Positions 25,056 through 38,759 are shown, counted from the first letter of the stretch. The stretch is 64,000 nt of DNA from Candolleomyces eurysporus (GCA_027579435.1 JANBPK010001484.1:1-64000), one strand, 5' to 3'. Notes: generated by a model from the sequence alone, not told the origin. Made by a program: numbers and translations.

Positions 25056-25340
25056 TGATGATGCATCGGCATCAGAGCGAAGGCACCCCATTCCTCTCGA
25101 ACATTTAGACAGACTATTCATTCCCTTCCCGTGTCTTCTTTCGTGGAAATAGGTTGGATATGTAAGGTGTGACACAGGATGCCTAGTAATATTAATTTGG
25201 CCTTCAACGGGCATGATAATCGAAGGGAAAATTTGAGAGGGAGGGTATCTTTTAGATGATGGGTAAAACACATCAAAGACCGTCCAAGAAAGATGAAAAA
25301 AGAGAGTGATAAGTACATTTTACAGGTAACTGCGAATTGT

Positions 25341-28300
25341 TCATGAAAAGTTCTTGGGACTCCGAGTCCGAGAAGCGTCACTAGTAGGATCGTCTGTAGT
25401 ATCATTCGTCGTATTCTCACCACGCCTAAGGTGACTGGAACTGGATTCAAAACGTGCCGAACCGAAGGGGGTCGTGAACGCCGAACTCGACCCTCCCCTT
25501 GAGTGCCCCGGACGAGCAGTAATGCTCGACGTTGGAGAGTGCAAACCAAGTACCCGCTGAACAAGGTAATTGGGGGAAGACAGCGCAGGAGGAGGTGTCG
25601 GGGCCGGAACAACGTCTTCTCCTTCAAGCTGGGGATCCGGAGGCGAAGGCACAGCGGGCACATACATACTCGAGCCGCTGGTCCTCACACTCTGACCCTC
25701 GAGAGTAAGCCGACCACGGGCAAAAGCAGGAATCTCTTCCGAGTCGCTGCCCTGCCTGAAATCAACGTCTGAAACGGTGAAAGGCAAGCTGTCTGTTGGA
25801 GATTCCAGGGGTTCGAGGATAGGATGGACGTGCACCGGGTCACTCCTGGTCGAAGTCTCGGAGATACTAATCCGACCTTGTCGTCGTTCAGGTAATAGGA
25901 ACTGGGCAGCAGATGGGATGATGATTTNNGGGGGGGAGTGCTTTGTGGTTTAGAGTTTGAGGCGTCGTTGTCATTTTCGTGCTCATCCGTGGAGATGGGT
26001 GCACTGTTCGAGCTGCTCCAGCGAGATTGCTCTTCCGGGAGGTTCAGAAGGCCTTGGGGAGGCGTGCTATATCGGCGGGTATCTCCTCGCAAAGAGCTGG
26101 AATCGGTGTTTTCCTTGGAGTGAGCAGAAACATCGGACGATGAGGTCATGTCCAGGAATGAGTGCCTCGCCGTTGCACTATGCTGCTCCATGAGCGGTTG
26201 CAGGGGGGTGAGACGGAACGGTTGGCGGGAAGAACCGTGAGCTACTTCGGCCCTAGGCACGAGCCGCGACATGCGATTTGAGAATCGTCCAGAGAACCTT
26301 TGAGAACTTGAAGAGGGTGTCGATGACCACTGAGTCTGTTGACCTGTACCAGGGGGTGACAATGTCACAGGGGGTGAAACGGGTATTTGTGACGACAAGG
26401 GGGTGCCCTCCTGGGTCCGAGCCCCAGACGATCCCGGCCGAGGGCCAAAGGTTCCACTACACCGCAAGGGACCACTGAGAGCCGGAACCCCCATTTCTTC
26501 TGTGCTGGGTGATACTGGCTCGCTTTGGCTACCGGGTCCTTCCTGTGTGTCCGAGCGAGTGGGAGAGGGCAAGGGTACGGTAATAGGCGGTTTGGGAAGA
26601 GGACGAGGTGTCCTTTGCTGCTGCTGTGGTGACTCGGGCTGCTGAGTACCAGTGCTGGAGGACTGCGGAGGTATCGAAGCGAGATCCAGGGACAAAGGAT
26701 TGCGCTGTTGGGGGAAACTTGCTTTGCTAGTTCGCGGACTGAGGCTGCGAATGAGCCTGCGTACAGCGGGCCCACTCAAGACAGCCGGTGTTTCATCGAT
26801 GCTCTGGTCCATCACGCTGCCGCGATCCTCCTTTGAAAGCTCTCGGACGGGGTATGGGGGTGTCAAAGAAGACGTGTAGGACGTCACTGGGGATGCCGGT
26901 TGGTCACGTAGCCTATCCTCGCTTGAAGCCCGTGCCTTTCCTTTGTTCTTAGGCTGGATAACGGTCGGTATGGAAGACGATTGTGTAACTGAGTGAGGAA
27001 CAGATGGCGGGGATTCGGATTCTCGGTGTGAGACGGAGGCTGCATAGGAAGGAGGAGCCGGCTCGCGAGGTTCGGCTTCAAAGCCTAGGGGCGCAGTGAG
27101 GTAGGACAACGATGTTTGAGTACGAGTAGGCACCCTCTCGTCTTGCGAAGGAGGCTGGAAGGGGATGTTAATGTGGTAGCCAGGTGACCACGACCGATTG
27201 TCACTGACACGTTTGGCTTCCTTGCCCTTGTTCCTACCATTCCGCTTGCTATTCGAACTACTTGCCCGGGAATGTCGCCCAATGCCCATCATGAACATTG
27301 CGTTTCGAAGAACGGAAGGCGATGAACGTGAACTGATAGCATCGCTTGTAGACTGAACGGTGCCAGCGTCACGGGGTGGTTCGTGCTTTTCATCGTACAG
27401 ACTGGAGTGTCGGAACTGGATACCCAAGCTGTCTCTCGCCACGGCATGCTCGACTTCACGCTTCCACCGAGAGAAACTACTTTTCCCGCTTTCTCGGTGA
27501 GGCGCTCTGGGTTGGGAACGATCAGAGGGAGTTCGCTCCGAGATGAAAGTGAAGGTAAGTTCTTGTTCGGGGCGTGAAGGCACAGCTGGTCCGATATCGA
27601 GCACATCACCCGCTTCAGTTGACTTTCCCGTGCGGAATTGATACGAATTTCTCCATCGTTCTCTTTCTAGCTGATACTTCTTGCGAGGCCGGTAGATGAA
27701 CCAGAAATACAGGAAGCCGGAGAAGAGCATGAATGCGAGGATGCCTGCAAGGATGAACGCCGCGATGGTGCCTCTTGGAAACGCGGTGGCGCTGCCGACA
27801 GGGGTAGGTGAAGGAGATGGCGGTCTGTGAAGGAAGTCATGTTTCAGTGTCAGAGGGAGGTGTGATCCGAAAAATGCCTGACATTGAGGAGTCTGAGGTA
27901 TAGACAACGAATCCTCCTTCCAATAAGGACAAAGTGCCGCCGCCTTCATTGGTCACAGTGACATTGTGAGTTATGTTGGGGTCCAGTCCGGTGGAGTAAT
28001 GTAGTAGGGTGTCATGGGCCAGAAATGAGGATGTTGCAGAATAGGACACGGTCTTGTCGTTGACTGTGACAGAATAGTTTCCTGCCTCGGGGGAGGTCGT
28101 TCCTTGGAGTACGAATGCTACGCCTGAAAGCCGGTACGCGACAGAATCAGAGGCTTGACGAAGTAATGAGAAGACAAGGTACGTACCACGAAAGCTCGCT
28201 CTTGCATGATCACCGACCGAGTTCGACTGATGAAATGTCGCGTTGTCCTCAGCTCCGAAACTCCATCTGCCATGAAACGCTACCGTGTGGTCGTCGAGGG

Positions 28301-28887
28301 GGACCGGTCTGGCACTGTGGATGAAAGTAAGTCAAAAGGTTGGCATATGCTCGGGGTATATCGACTCACGATGAAGCACTTGCATTTGGAGGGATGGAAA
28401 GAATGACGGCTCGTTCAAAAGCTATCGTCGAAGAATTGGGCAGGTCAGTGTTGGGAATTTGAGCAGTCAAGGTGAGCACATGGTCCTCATCGTCCAGGTC
28501 GGTGATGGTTGCAAGCACATTTTCAGGAATACTTGCGCCTGTATTGTTGACGTTGGCTCCGTCGAGATCGATAGTATAGGTGACATTCGTGACATTGCCT
28601 TGCAGCTGAATGCCGGTTCCTGGGGTTGTGCAATGAGAGTCGGAGGCTGAGGTTATGTGGGACTGGGCTATACCTTTCCAAGAGATCCTGAGGGACGCCC
28701 CGTCCCTGGAGGTGATATGCATGCTTGTGCCATTGCCCTTGACTCCCTGGGCAGTCGCAAACCCTGATTCAGAAAAGTATGGGTTCCAGCCCTGATTGGG
28801 TTCCGGTGAAGATAAAGTATCGCGAAAAGGAGAGTAGAATATTGTAGGAGAGGTGTCTCTAACAGAGAGCTGCACAGAAGTGGCCAT
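25341..28887 (-). CDS. Single-pass membrane protein with glycosylated ectodomain and long disordered tail
   Basis: A basidiomycete-type surface protein. The N-terminal part holds two beta-rich domains of the kind seen outside the wall-facing membrane: one around IFYSPFRDT..WNPYFSES, the other around the exon-2/3 region (FHGRWSFGAEDNATFHQSNS, GNYSVTV, LLHYSTGLDPNITHNVTV). Many N-x-S/T sites are present. A membrane helix (AAFILAGILAFMLFSGFLYF) is followed by a basic stop-transfer RPRKKYQ and some 650 residues of Ser/Pro-rich cytoplasmic tail with a PPSY motif. No classical signal peptide is seen, so an upstream exon may be missing. The frame breaks at 25927-25928 (NN beside a G run) and resumes at once in the next register down to 25341, an assembly error. 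Confidence 0.68.
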
Positions 28888-30098
28888 ATATCGTTGGAGT
28901 CATGCGCGTCGACCTCGAGGTCACGGCACGCAAACGCCCTGCACAAGGTTGGGGGGATGGAGGGCCAAGCCAAGAGGGCCTAGAGTACAGCGGCTATATC
29001 TGAGGTTGAGTAAATGATGCGGCAGGTGGAGAAGAGGGGATTATACCGAAATCAGATACGATCTTCAACGCACGGGCGTAAAGAGGCTTGCGAAGGCCAG
29101 CGCGGATAAAAGGCTGTTAGATGGTGGTAGACTCCAGAGTCCACTGCGTCCGCCTTTGGCTCATCGACGGGGCATTATTCGGAAACCGGGGCTCAGAGGC
29201 ACAGATACGCATGCATTATACCAGTTTGGAAGAATCTGTGGACAGCCAATAAGGGTAAGTGAACAGTAGAGGAAATGCCATATGGATTGTCATACCGACC
29301 GAGACAGTGGGTAATTATGCCACCAAATATCACAAACCCAATCCCGTTTTCCGAGCCTGTCATGCTCTGCTGCTCTTCGTTCCCCTTCTGGACAGCTTGT
29401 GTTTTCCACCCTTGCCACGACGTACCGTCGAGCTGGTACTTGCTTCATAACCTCCGAAGACATGGCAACCAACATCTGGATGCATTTGTGGGCGCCGTGA
29501 GCTGAGGCCTCCGTGGCATTGCTATTAGAGTCGAATTAAGATCTTAAAAGCCTGTATTCAACCCAAGATGAGGCGATGAAGACGGTAGAATAGTAGAAAG
29601 TTGACGAAAAGCGCAGGATGAGCATGACACAGGCAACCGTTGTCCGGGTTTCGGATCAAATCAAACCATCACGCGCCGACCGGGAATCTTACGTAATGAC
29701 CCAGCCGTTACCACCAGCTTTGAAAAGTTTGGAGAAATGAGCTTTCAGGATAGGTCATGGTATAATACATAGACTAGAGGAGTAAGTCTATGTCTATGTA
29801 TAGCTCGCACAGGACGGAGAGCTATAGACACACTCGAGTCCAAAAGCTCGGCAAGCAGATTTTCGGAGCTCGAATGTGCCCGACTCCGCCTAACTTTGCT
29901 TGACCGGCACCAATAACGTCATCTGACACCTGGCGCTTATATCAGGTTGACCCCAAACCGCGATGTCGAGTTGATCCCTCCTCAGCAAATTCGCACTTGC
30001 AACAGGTAATTAAGTGAGCTATTATTAAGAATGAAGCTTAGAGTGCTAATATGTACTATTACCGTTAGCCAGATCGTGAATTTCATGACAGAGACGCA
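28888..30098. other. Divergent intergenic region, 1.2 kb
   Basis: It lies between the membrane protein gene (minus) and the chelatase-like gene (plus). No gene was supported. It contains one 10-bp inverted repeat at 29765-29801 and should hold both promoters. Confidence 0.45.
29765..29801. repeat. 10-bp inverted repeat
   Basis: ATACATAGAC (29765-29774) and its exact complement GTCTATGTAT (29792-29801) flank a 17-nt spacer. Part of the right arm is also a short direct repeat (GTCTAT twice). It could be a hairpin or a dyad factor site; neither is shown. Confidence 0.4.
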
Positions 30099-32153
30099 AT
30101 GGACATGTCAATGATGGATCAGGATCCTCCTGCCCACCTGCTCGGTACTCCTGCGTTTTTCCCGGCGCTCGTTATCTACATTCGGTCTCTTTCCAATTCT
30201 CCTTCATTGCCTTTGGATCAGGTCATCGTCAAGTCCATTCTTCTGTGCTTGATTGCAGGAGACAAGCATCTCATTCTTCGAACTCCAGAGGAAGATATTG
30301 GCCTTGTGGTCAAGCTTGTAGCCTGGGTGAGCCATCGTTTCGCGTATTGAAGGCTTAGAGAGACACACACACTGTCTACGCCACTTATCATGTGGACCTA
30401 TCGGACCTGCTTAAATTTGGATGAGCTCATGGCTTGTGGAGGTAGACCTTCCGCCGCCCCCCGCTTTGAACTCTAGATAATCAGTGCACTGCCATTCCGC
30501 AGCCGTAACCTACTTTGACGATCTGAAACGACCGACTTCCAAGGCATTGACCTTGGTATGGTCACAATGACATAGTGGCGAACCCAGGTCCATCAACACG
30601 CCTTGATATCCTCCATCTCCTGACTGGCCGCATCATTCCTTCAACTGACATCTGACTTCCTTCTAGACTCTAACATCGATATTCAACTATACCGCCCACA
30701 GAGTCAAAATACGTTCTCGGTCCGCAAATTCGCCGCAACTCTTTCTGGAGTCTTTGTTCCTGCCGAAAGCCGGAGGACCTAGCGGAAAGCCGTCTCGAAC
30801 TGGATCGAAGCTTGGAGCGATATTGCCCAAACATCCTAGATCGATATCTTATCCAAACGATCTAGCTCAGGCTCATGCCCAGTCACTTGATGGAGGGTTT
30901 GACGCCTATTCAGACGCACAACCACTGGCGCTACCTCGTTTACAACATTCCTTCACAGAGCCAGCGCCTACTCGCCACAAAGCCGGGTCAAGGGAGCTTC
31001 CTCGTGCCCTCATCCTTTCGGGAATTGAGAAGTCGAGTGCTCCAGTCCAGCACGCCCTGTCCAATGTGCTCTCCGAGCGGAGTGTTGCCTTAGATGAGGA
31101 TGCCGGTGATGTTTGGAACTTCCCTGCGGGTTTCATCACAATCTACGTTTGCTCTGTGAACAACAGCAGGCGCCCCGCAATTGAAAAGAGCCTCGTGAGT
31201 GAAACTTGTTTCAAACTCTAACTCAAATTCTATAAACTGATTACTCGAGGTAGTTGGACAAGTTCTCATTGAGCCACAATGTATTCGTCTCTCAATCCAT
31301 CAGACATGCCTTCCATTCCTTGCAATTTCTGTCTGTCCAATCATTTTCGCAGTCTTCCTCATTCTCGTACTCCACCCCTGGTTCGCCGTCAATCCCTTAC
31401 CAAACTCCATTACCCCAAACACAGACTCCACCCTACTATTCGAAGCCATTGCCTCCGGTCCAACCCATACGTCACTTGAACACTACTAACCCGCCTCCTG
31501 TGTTCACGCAAGAAGTGTTCCCCGAGAGTTTTATCGAACTTCTTCAAAGACACTGCCGCAAGACGTATCTCGCGCCCGAGCTAGGTCTCTACTTATCTGA
31601 TCTGTTCTCTGCTGCACGTCATCACCCCCTCGTGGATGGGATGCTGCTGACTGCGAGAGCAAGGAAGGATGCAGAAGACCTGGCTCGAGCAGCTCGTGTT
31701 ATCGGATCTGACTTGACGGGAATGGAACTGCTCCGTCCCGTGGACAGCGAAGGAGACGACACCTCGGACTACTACGATGCACAGAGCACGCAGTACATGA
31801 AAACCATAGACGAATCCTCTACCACGAACTTGCTACGCAAGGACTCGACGTACGGATCGTTTACGAGGATGTCGTCGATGGGTCAGGAGGCGGATATCGA
31901 GGGCGAAATTGTGGTTTTGGATGTTACGGAGGTGGACGTGGCTCGTACGATGCCGAGGGTTGTGACCCACAGGATGAGCGTGCGTGATGGGCCAGAGGAA
32001 GAGGTTCTAGCAAGCGCAGTCATTGGCGCGACGTTTGGAAGGTCACTTGGCGGTGAAGATGCCGATGGGAAAGGGGTCGCCGAAAGCTTTCGGAAGGGCT
32101 ACGATGGGCTGACTATCAAGGACGTTCTCGTCGATATTTTGAACAAAGTTTAG
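30099..32153 (+). CDS. Fungal Mg-chelatase-like (AAA lid) protein
   Basis: It resembles fungal proteins annotated as magnesium-chelatase-like, which keep an AAA-type helical domain but have no known chlorophyll-related role. Three exons: 30099-30326, from about 30667 to 31194, and 31254-32153. Recognisable parts are ELPRALILSGIEKS, DEDAGDVWNFPAGF with FITIYVCSV, LLDKFSLSHNVFV across intron 2, and the lid region YLAPELGLYLSDLFSAARHH with DGMLLTARARKDAEDL. No intact Walker A motif is seen, so ATP hydrolysis is doubtful. The middle is Pro/Ser-rich. The first intron is about 340 nt, far longer than its neighbours, so a small exon may be hidden there. Confidence 0.58.
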
Positions 32154-32759
32154 CACGTATGCGACTCGTTTCCCCTGAGAGAGAGTAGACTATTCGCGTT
32201 TACCCCTCGCCGTTGCCGCTCCAGGAGAGGAAAGGCCTCCTATCAGTCGGTGTGGTGAAATATCGTTCTACCATGTAGTCAATCCCGAAATCTATTGTTT
32301 CCTGTGCTTATCGCGTGGATGTGTAAGTCAAATAGGGTCCAAGCCCTTCGCCTTTACCCCACACAATTGCGACTACCGCCGGCACCAGTGTTCAGCGACG
32401 TCAAGTTACTGCGTTGGTCGTGCCTGGCCTCCTCCGTATGGCGGCCTATCGACCAATAACCGATGACTCATTCGAATTGGCTCCAGAGATATCTGCTTTC
32501 GTCGGCCTAAGGCTGCCTACGATGGCGAATTCGGGCTGCCATTTCCTCAAATGGATATCATGCATGGTGTTATCGCGACTGTATTGACGAAATGGCTGAC
32601 AAATCTGGCAATAATATTGCGAAATCTCTTTGCACCGTACCGTGACCACAGGCATCTACAACCGGCATATCTGCAACCACTCCCATGCTTCGAATTCGTA
32701 TTCTGAATCTATTTCGTGCTCCTCTTGGTTCCCCTCTCTCACATCCGCACTGAGAAAAA
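32154..32759. other. Intergenic region between two same-strand genes
   Basis: About 600 bp without supported coding sequence. It should contain the promoter of the transcription-factor gene; the bases before its ATG are AT-poor except for an A run immediately upstream. No other element was assigned. Confidence 0.4.
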
Positions 32760-35700
32760 ATGGCTCCCAGTGTGGATAATTCTACCGTACCGACGGCAAC
32801 CAGTCCAAAGAGCGCGAACAATGCTTCTGAGGATCTATTGGCAAGCCGCGCTCAGTCGAAGAAGCGAAGAATACCGGGTGCTTGCGATATCTGCAAACGA
32901 AAGAAAAGTAATTATATTCATCTGCGAGACAGAGTTGTTTTCTGACATTTGATTTATTGCGCTGTTGTCACAGTTCGATGTGAGCGTTTGACCGCTTCGT
33001 CTCGCACGCACTCGACATGTATTGATACCTAGCACAGGTGACAGTGGCCAGTTGCCGGGAAACCGATGCAGTAATTGCATTCAACTCGGCCTCGAATGTA
33101 CACATAAAGAGGTCGCCAAGGTGAGCTCGTTCGTTTGACTCCTCACGGCCTTAGGTTGACCCCTCCGGTGAATCTCAGACGCTGGGCTCAGCGAAAGGGT
33201 AAGTGGCGTTCTATGCATAGCGCCACCTTTTCTAATTTGTGATCAGATATGTTGAGAGTCTTGAATCGCGACTGGAGAAAATGGACAAGCTTCTGAGGAG
33301 GGTGAGTGGTTACTAAGGAAGTTTGTTGCAATTATTCTCAGCTATCACTCCACAGCTTCTTCCTGGAGTTGACTTGAACGAAGAACTCAACAAATCTGCC
33401 AAAAGTCCTGGTGAAGATTCGTCCGGGAAACCTGTATCTCTTAGCGAAGAAAGAGAAGTTCTGGGAAAACTGAGTAAGCTTACGCTGAAGCCCCATTCCC
33501 ATCGGTTCTTTGGCAAATCAAGGTATTGTGTTACCCCCTCTTGCCATCAAGTCCGCCCCTCACTTCTGAAATCCAGTCAATATGAACTCATTCAGACAGC
33601 GCTTGACATGCGTGAAGAGTATACCGGAGAAGGCCTCGCGTATGTGAACCCTGCCCTTCCGATGAAACGACCAGAATTTTGGAACGTACCAGAGGTATGC
33701 ATTCTCCCACTTCCCCAACTGTCATCTTTCTAACCGCGTCTCAATTATAGTGGATAGCGCATCACCCTGAAATCGACGAAGACGAGAGAAACTATGTCTT
33801 TCCTGAACACGACCTCTATCCTCAACTCGTCGAGGCCTATTTCACTCACGTCAACCCCTTTCACCCACTCCTTCATCAGCCGACTTTTGAAAAGCAAATC
33901 GCCGACGGATTACATCATAGAGATTCGATGTTCGCCAAGGTCTTCCTCCTAGTCTGTGCTCACGGTGCCCAACGCTGTGAAGACCCTCGCGTCTTCGCCG
34001 AGGGTACAACGTCAACGCGTTCTGCGGGGTGGAGGTGGTTTGAGCAGGTCAATATCTTCCGCAGAAACCTGTTCAACCGAGTACTGTTATACGAGCTCCA
34101 GATGCATGCGCTTTATGTGCTGTTCGCGAGCTCGAGTGAGATGCCACAGGGTGTGTGGGCCCAGATTGGTATGGCTTTGCGACTGTCCCAAGAGGTGGGC
34201 GGTCATAGGCGAAGGAGAAACGAGGATAGTGGGCTGCCGACAGCCGAAGATGAGCTCTGGAAGAGAGCATTTTGGTATGTTTACAGAATCGGGTCTGAAC
34301 TATTGCTAATATGTCTGTTTCGCAGGGTGATTTTAAGCGTGGACCGTTGGATCAGTCAAAATTCGGGAAGGGCGTGTGGACTTCAGGACGAGGAGTGAGT
34401 TGTTTCGTCTGTCCATGAATAGCTCCGAGTTCGTGCCCTAACAATAATTCTAGCTTCGACCTTGACCTTCCACTAGAGGTGGACGACGAGTATTGGGAAA
34501 CCGGCTTCGTTCAACCAGATGGACAGCCGTCTGCCATTGCCTACTTCAACTCCTATCTAAGCTTGATGGACATATTGGCGTATTCTATGAGACTAATTGT
34601 AAGTCTTAATGCCCTTAGTTCGAGCTTTTGTTTGACTTCAATCTCTAGTACTCGATAAAGCATCCAAAGTTTCCTCGAAAGGGTAGTGAAAGGTCGGAAC
34701 AAGAGATTATTGCTGAGCTCGACGCTGCGATGAACAAGTGGATGGATTCTGTTCCCGAACATCGTAAGTCTCAAATCACCCAATTCTGTATCTGCACATT
34801 ATTGAATTTCCGCCCCAGTCCGGTGGAATACCGAGCACAAGTCCGATCTCTTCAGGAAACAATCCTCCGCATTGCACGCAACTTACTACTATCTTCAAAC
34901 ATTCATCCATCGTCCATTCATTCCGTCACCTCGAAATCCAACTCCCGGAGCATTTCCTTCCTTGGCTATCTGCACAAATGCTGCGCGGTCGTGTTGCCAT
35001 GTGCTGGAAAGCTTCCATAAGCTCAGTCCCCTCCCACATCAACCGTTCCAGGCGAGTGTTCCTCTGCTCCATCCAGGAAGTTCTGAGGCTCATGATGCGT
35101 TAGACCATAGCATTCACAGCAGCTGTGATTTTACTCCTGAATATCTGGAGTGGAAAGCGAACCGGTTTCGCGCCTAACCCGCGCAGGGAAATGGAAGATG
35201 TTCAGCGGTGTATGGATATGTTGAGAGCATCCGAGAGGCGGTGAGTAGCCATGTACAGCCGTCAGAAGGGCTTTCATTTACCAGTTTCGGTAACAGGTGG
35301 GCAGCGGCAGGAAGGTTCTTGTGAGTGTCTGTATCTCGCTGTATCGATCTCATTGTTGTATTCATCACGCCTGTGGCAGGGACCTATTGACAGAGTTGGC
35401 ATCTGCCGGAGATTTGGGAGGCGCGTTCCATCAAAGCGAGGCCAAATCTAGGAAACGATCTCGCTCTGACTCTGAGGCTGAAGACACCGATAATTCAGCA
35501 TCGTCTGGCATCCCAACCACGCCTGCTGTGGTCCCTGAGACGCAACGACACATTGCAGGAACACGTCGAGTGTCTCTTAGCCAGGCTAACAGCCCCGTTA
35601 CCCCGGTCGAGCCACCGATAAACTTCCTCTTGCCAATGTATAGCAACGATCTCGGTCGGTTACCAGTGTACGGCCAATTCAATTTCGCGGATACGGCAAA

Positions 35701-36255
35701 CGTCAACGCGTTTTTGGGCGAACAGTTGGGTCAGATTCATACATCGATACCAACGAAAACATCGAATTCGTATCATTTCGATCAGCCGCCGCCTAACCCG
35801 GCAAGTTTGCTCTCTCTAGTCGGGGAGCCAGGCGCAGAACTGTTCCCCTCGCAGAGTTATACACTGGACTCGTTGCTCAAGGACGCTGCCTTCAACTCCC
35901 CGATGCCGCCGATGGCTTCAACGAGTAACCTTGCGGGAGCGGCGGGGATAATCCGACCTCCGCTCACGGCTGCAGATCTCGCTACGCTGTTTGCGCAGTG
36001 CTCGACCGATTTCAGCGCCTTCACCCAGCATCTAGGCGCCTTTGGACCTCACCAGCCAATGATCGATTTGGAAATGATGAAAATGTGGAATACGGCACCG
36101 TCCAGTTTACAGTAAGTGTTTGTGTTGAACCTTAATCCATCGGACGTGTTTTGATTGCTTCTTCAAGGTTGGATGAATGGGGCACGTTTATCTCCAATGT
36201 CGGGCAGTTAACGCATGCATCGAAGCCTAGCTCGTCGTCCCAACCACCGAACTAA
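32760..36255 (+). CDS. Zn2Cys6 fungal transcription factor
   Basis: A nuclear DNA-binding regulator with a binuclear zinc cluster and a fungal-specific middle homology domain. The cluster is spread over three exons: CDICKRKK, then IRC, then RCSNCIQLGLECTH. Six cysteines show CX2CX6C..CX2CX6C spacing. A short coiled-coil linker, YVESLESRLEKMDKLLRR, follows. The Fungal_trans region includes FFTHVNPFHPLLHQPTFEK (starting at YFTHV), LLYELQMHALYVLF, MALRLSQEVGGHRRR, a VDRWIS segment and the acidic signature DLDLPLEVDDEYW. The C-terminal part is Ser/Pro-rich, and a last exon ends THASKPSSSS and stops at 36255. Targets are unknown. Fragments of this gene are duplicated at 39150-39370 and 42029-42825. 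Confidence 0.85.
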
Positions 36256-36539
36256 TTTCGGTCTCCCACGTTGCACTCTCGAACAACTTTTTGGTGGCTC
36301 TTCGGTAACATGGCCAATGTATTGCTAGGATTTTTATATCTCACGATTATCCGCTGCTTGTAGGCTGAACATTTTAAACTAGTATGCTTATCCATTTTTA
36401 TATTATCATTTTTCTACGTATGTACTTGTCTCTGAGTGTCGACGTCGGAGTGGAACGAGCGGGCACAATGGTTCCTTGAAGAATTCCATCGGCCTTTTGT
36501 TAGGTCCTGTGTCTCGACGGCCTATGTATCTATAAGGAC

Positions 36540-36860
36540 AAGAGTAATAAACTTACCCAGATCTTAAACTCCACCCCTAATGTCCGCTCGCTGGCGCTAC
36601 AGACTACAGCGGGTTTCCCGGAGATCTCAGCTCAGTGTACACGCTCAGCCTGTCGTTCCCCTGCTCGAAGAGCTCACCCTTGACCAGAGAGTGATCACGT
36701 CAGATTATGCCTACAGCCTTTATCCAACATGCTTTATCGACTGCGTGAAAGCTCGATGGAGCAAGATGACCACCAAGACAGTGGAAGCTCAGCTCACGAA
36801 GGCTTCACTGTTTCTTGATTCCAGCCTCAACTTAGGCGGAGGTTTCGACTTCAAGTGACT
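36540..36860 (+). pseudogene. F-box family C-terminal fragment (psi3)
   Basis: An open stretch containing VVPLLEELTLDQ, a conserved CVKARWSKM segment and LTKASLFLDSS. These match the region just before the C-terminus of the intact F-box proteins (PLLEELT, MVKARW, LKK.SLFL). The F-box half, the start and the THWH..CxxC ending are absent. A similar fragment with the same flanks occurs at 44770-44900, so it was duplicated as part of a larger segment. Confidence 0.75.
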
Positions 36861-37482
36861 ATGCGGGCTACTCACAGGTCGCTGTATTGGTTCGATCCAG
36901 TGGGAAAAGCGACTACTCACTGTGATTAAATACTCTTTTACCTAGAGGATCGGTCTTGTATTATGGGTGCTGTTTAGAGTTACACCTTGGGAAGGAGACG
37001 CCTGAGAGAAGAGGATGGCCTATCAGAAATGGTGATTGTAGAGCGTGCCGTGTAGCCAAGAGCGACTCTGATAGCTCAGAAAACGATTCTCAAGACTATT
37101 GAGTTTGATACTACTTTTTAGCCAATACCTACCTTACTCGGTTACTGTTATAAAGTGCTCCAATGTTTGAGCGGGAATTGAGTTGATCGCTGAGTGTCAC
37201 GGTCATTAGTTTCAGCTTTCCTTCAAGTTTCTCCTATTGTGATCACATATTATCGATACCAGGGATGTCTTTGGTATGTTTATATTTTCAATACAGAGCG
37301 TGATGCTGATTTTATGTGTCGACAGCCTGAACCGTTCCTTCCATTCGAACGAGCCGGCGGCCCACTTCCATGCTACTGCCATAATTGTAAACGCCGGTGT
37401 CAACGAACGCCGAGATCAGATCAAAATTTCTATTTCTCTCCACCACCTCTCGCTCTCGCAGAACCTCACGTTTTCTCCTCCC

Positions 37483-38759
37483 ATGACCCGTATAACAAAT
37501 TTTGGACGCAAAAGGACATACCTGGAAGCTGGATTTGCTGAGCCAGAGCCAAATCACTACCGCGACACTCCCACGAACTCAGACTCGCCAGCCCGAAAAT
37601 GCCAACCTGCAGCCTCACCGAGTCCCAATGCAAAGCCCACCACTAGTGCTAGGGATCAAATTCATTCGCCTTCTCCAGATGCTCGAGATGGAGCGTCAGA
37701 ATCAATAGCGGAGGTGAGGAAACACCGGAAAAGACATAGGTCGAAGAAAGGCAAGGGTCCACTTGGGATGTCGCAAGCTCTTGCGGGGAAGCGGGATGCC
37801 GAAGGATCTGAATCGAACACTGCTGGTCCCAGTGAACCTAAACGTAAGAAGCAGAAGCCAGAGAGACCGAGGTCTGACAGGCAAGCAAAGGGACAAGGTG
37901 GTGCACGGAGGGATCATGGCCCAGGTGCGTGAAATACTGGCGATCCTTCACCCAACAATTTTCTGAAATTTCGTTTCTCTCTAGTCGACCGGAGAGAAGA
38001 ACGTAGAATAAAACGTATCAGCGAGAAATTGCAAGTGACTACGTGCTTTGCTTGTCGAGAGAAAGGACACGCTGCCAAAGATTGCCCAAAAGCCGCTGGG
38101 AGCTCGCAAGCCGCGGTCCGGGGAGACGACATCGGTATGGACGACCCGCAAGCGAACCCTCAAACTAAATCCGCACCTGTCGTTGGCATCTGCTACAGGT
38201 TCGTCTTCAGACTCTCTAATAATCTACACACTATTTGCTCAACCTAGTTCTTTGGTAGATGCGGCTCGTCGAAACACAACCTATCACGGTGCAAGAAACC
38301 CGCAAACCCAGAGAACCCTCTACCCTTCGCATCATGCTTCGTTTGTTCAGGCAAAGGGCACCTCGCAGGCTCGTGTTCCAAAAATCAAAATAAAGGTGTC
38401 TATCCTAACGGCGGGTGCTGTAAAATCTGCGGAGACACTACACATCTGGCGAAAGATTGTACAGTCAGGCGGAACGGTACGTCACTTCCAATGTTAATTT
38501 CCATGGGTGACGAATTGACAAATATTGATTTTTATTAGAAATAGCGGCCAAGGCTGCTGTGGGCACGGGTACAGGTGCAGGCGCAGACGAAGACGACTTT
38601 ATGGTTCTAAAACGACAGACAAAGCTGGTGGAGAAAGAGGAAAACCAGGAGGATCGGTGGAAGGCCGTGGTGGATGCTTCGGCGAAAGCACCAGGCAGGC
38701 TAAGGGAGGATGGTGTCTCTGTGGCCTCTGTTGCCAGAAAGAAGGTCGTGGTATTTTAG
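37483..38759 (+). CDS. CCHC zinc-knuckle protein of the ZCCHC9 type
   Basis: Likely a nucleolar RNA-binding zinc-knuckle protein, by similarity to the ZCCHC9 family. Exons 37483-37924, 37985-38198, 38259-38476 and 38539-38759. The N-terminal third is Lys/Arg-rich and probably disordered (TNFGRKRTYLEAGFAEPE, then several basic clusters). Four knuckles follow: CFACREKGHAAKDC, CYRCGSSKHNLSRC (spanning intron 2), CFVCSGKGHLAGSC and CKICGDTTHLAKDC. The ending KVVVF matches the conserved C-terminus of the family. Intact and probably essential. It is the only complete copy in the window; broken copies lie at 42826-43443 and 49820-50285. A NACHT remnant on the minus strand follows directly. Confidence 0.88.
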
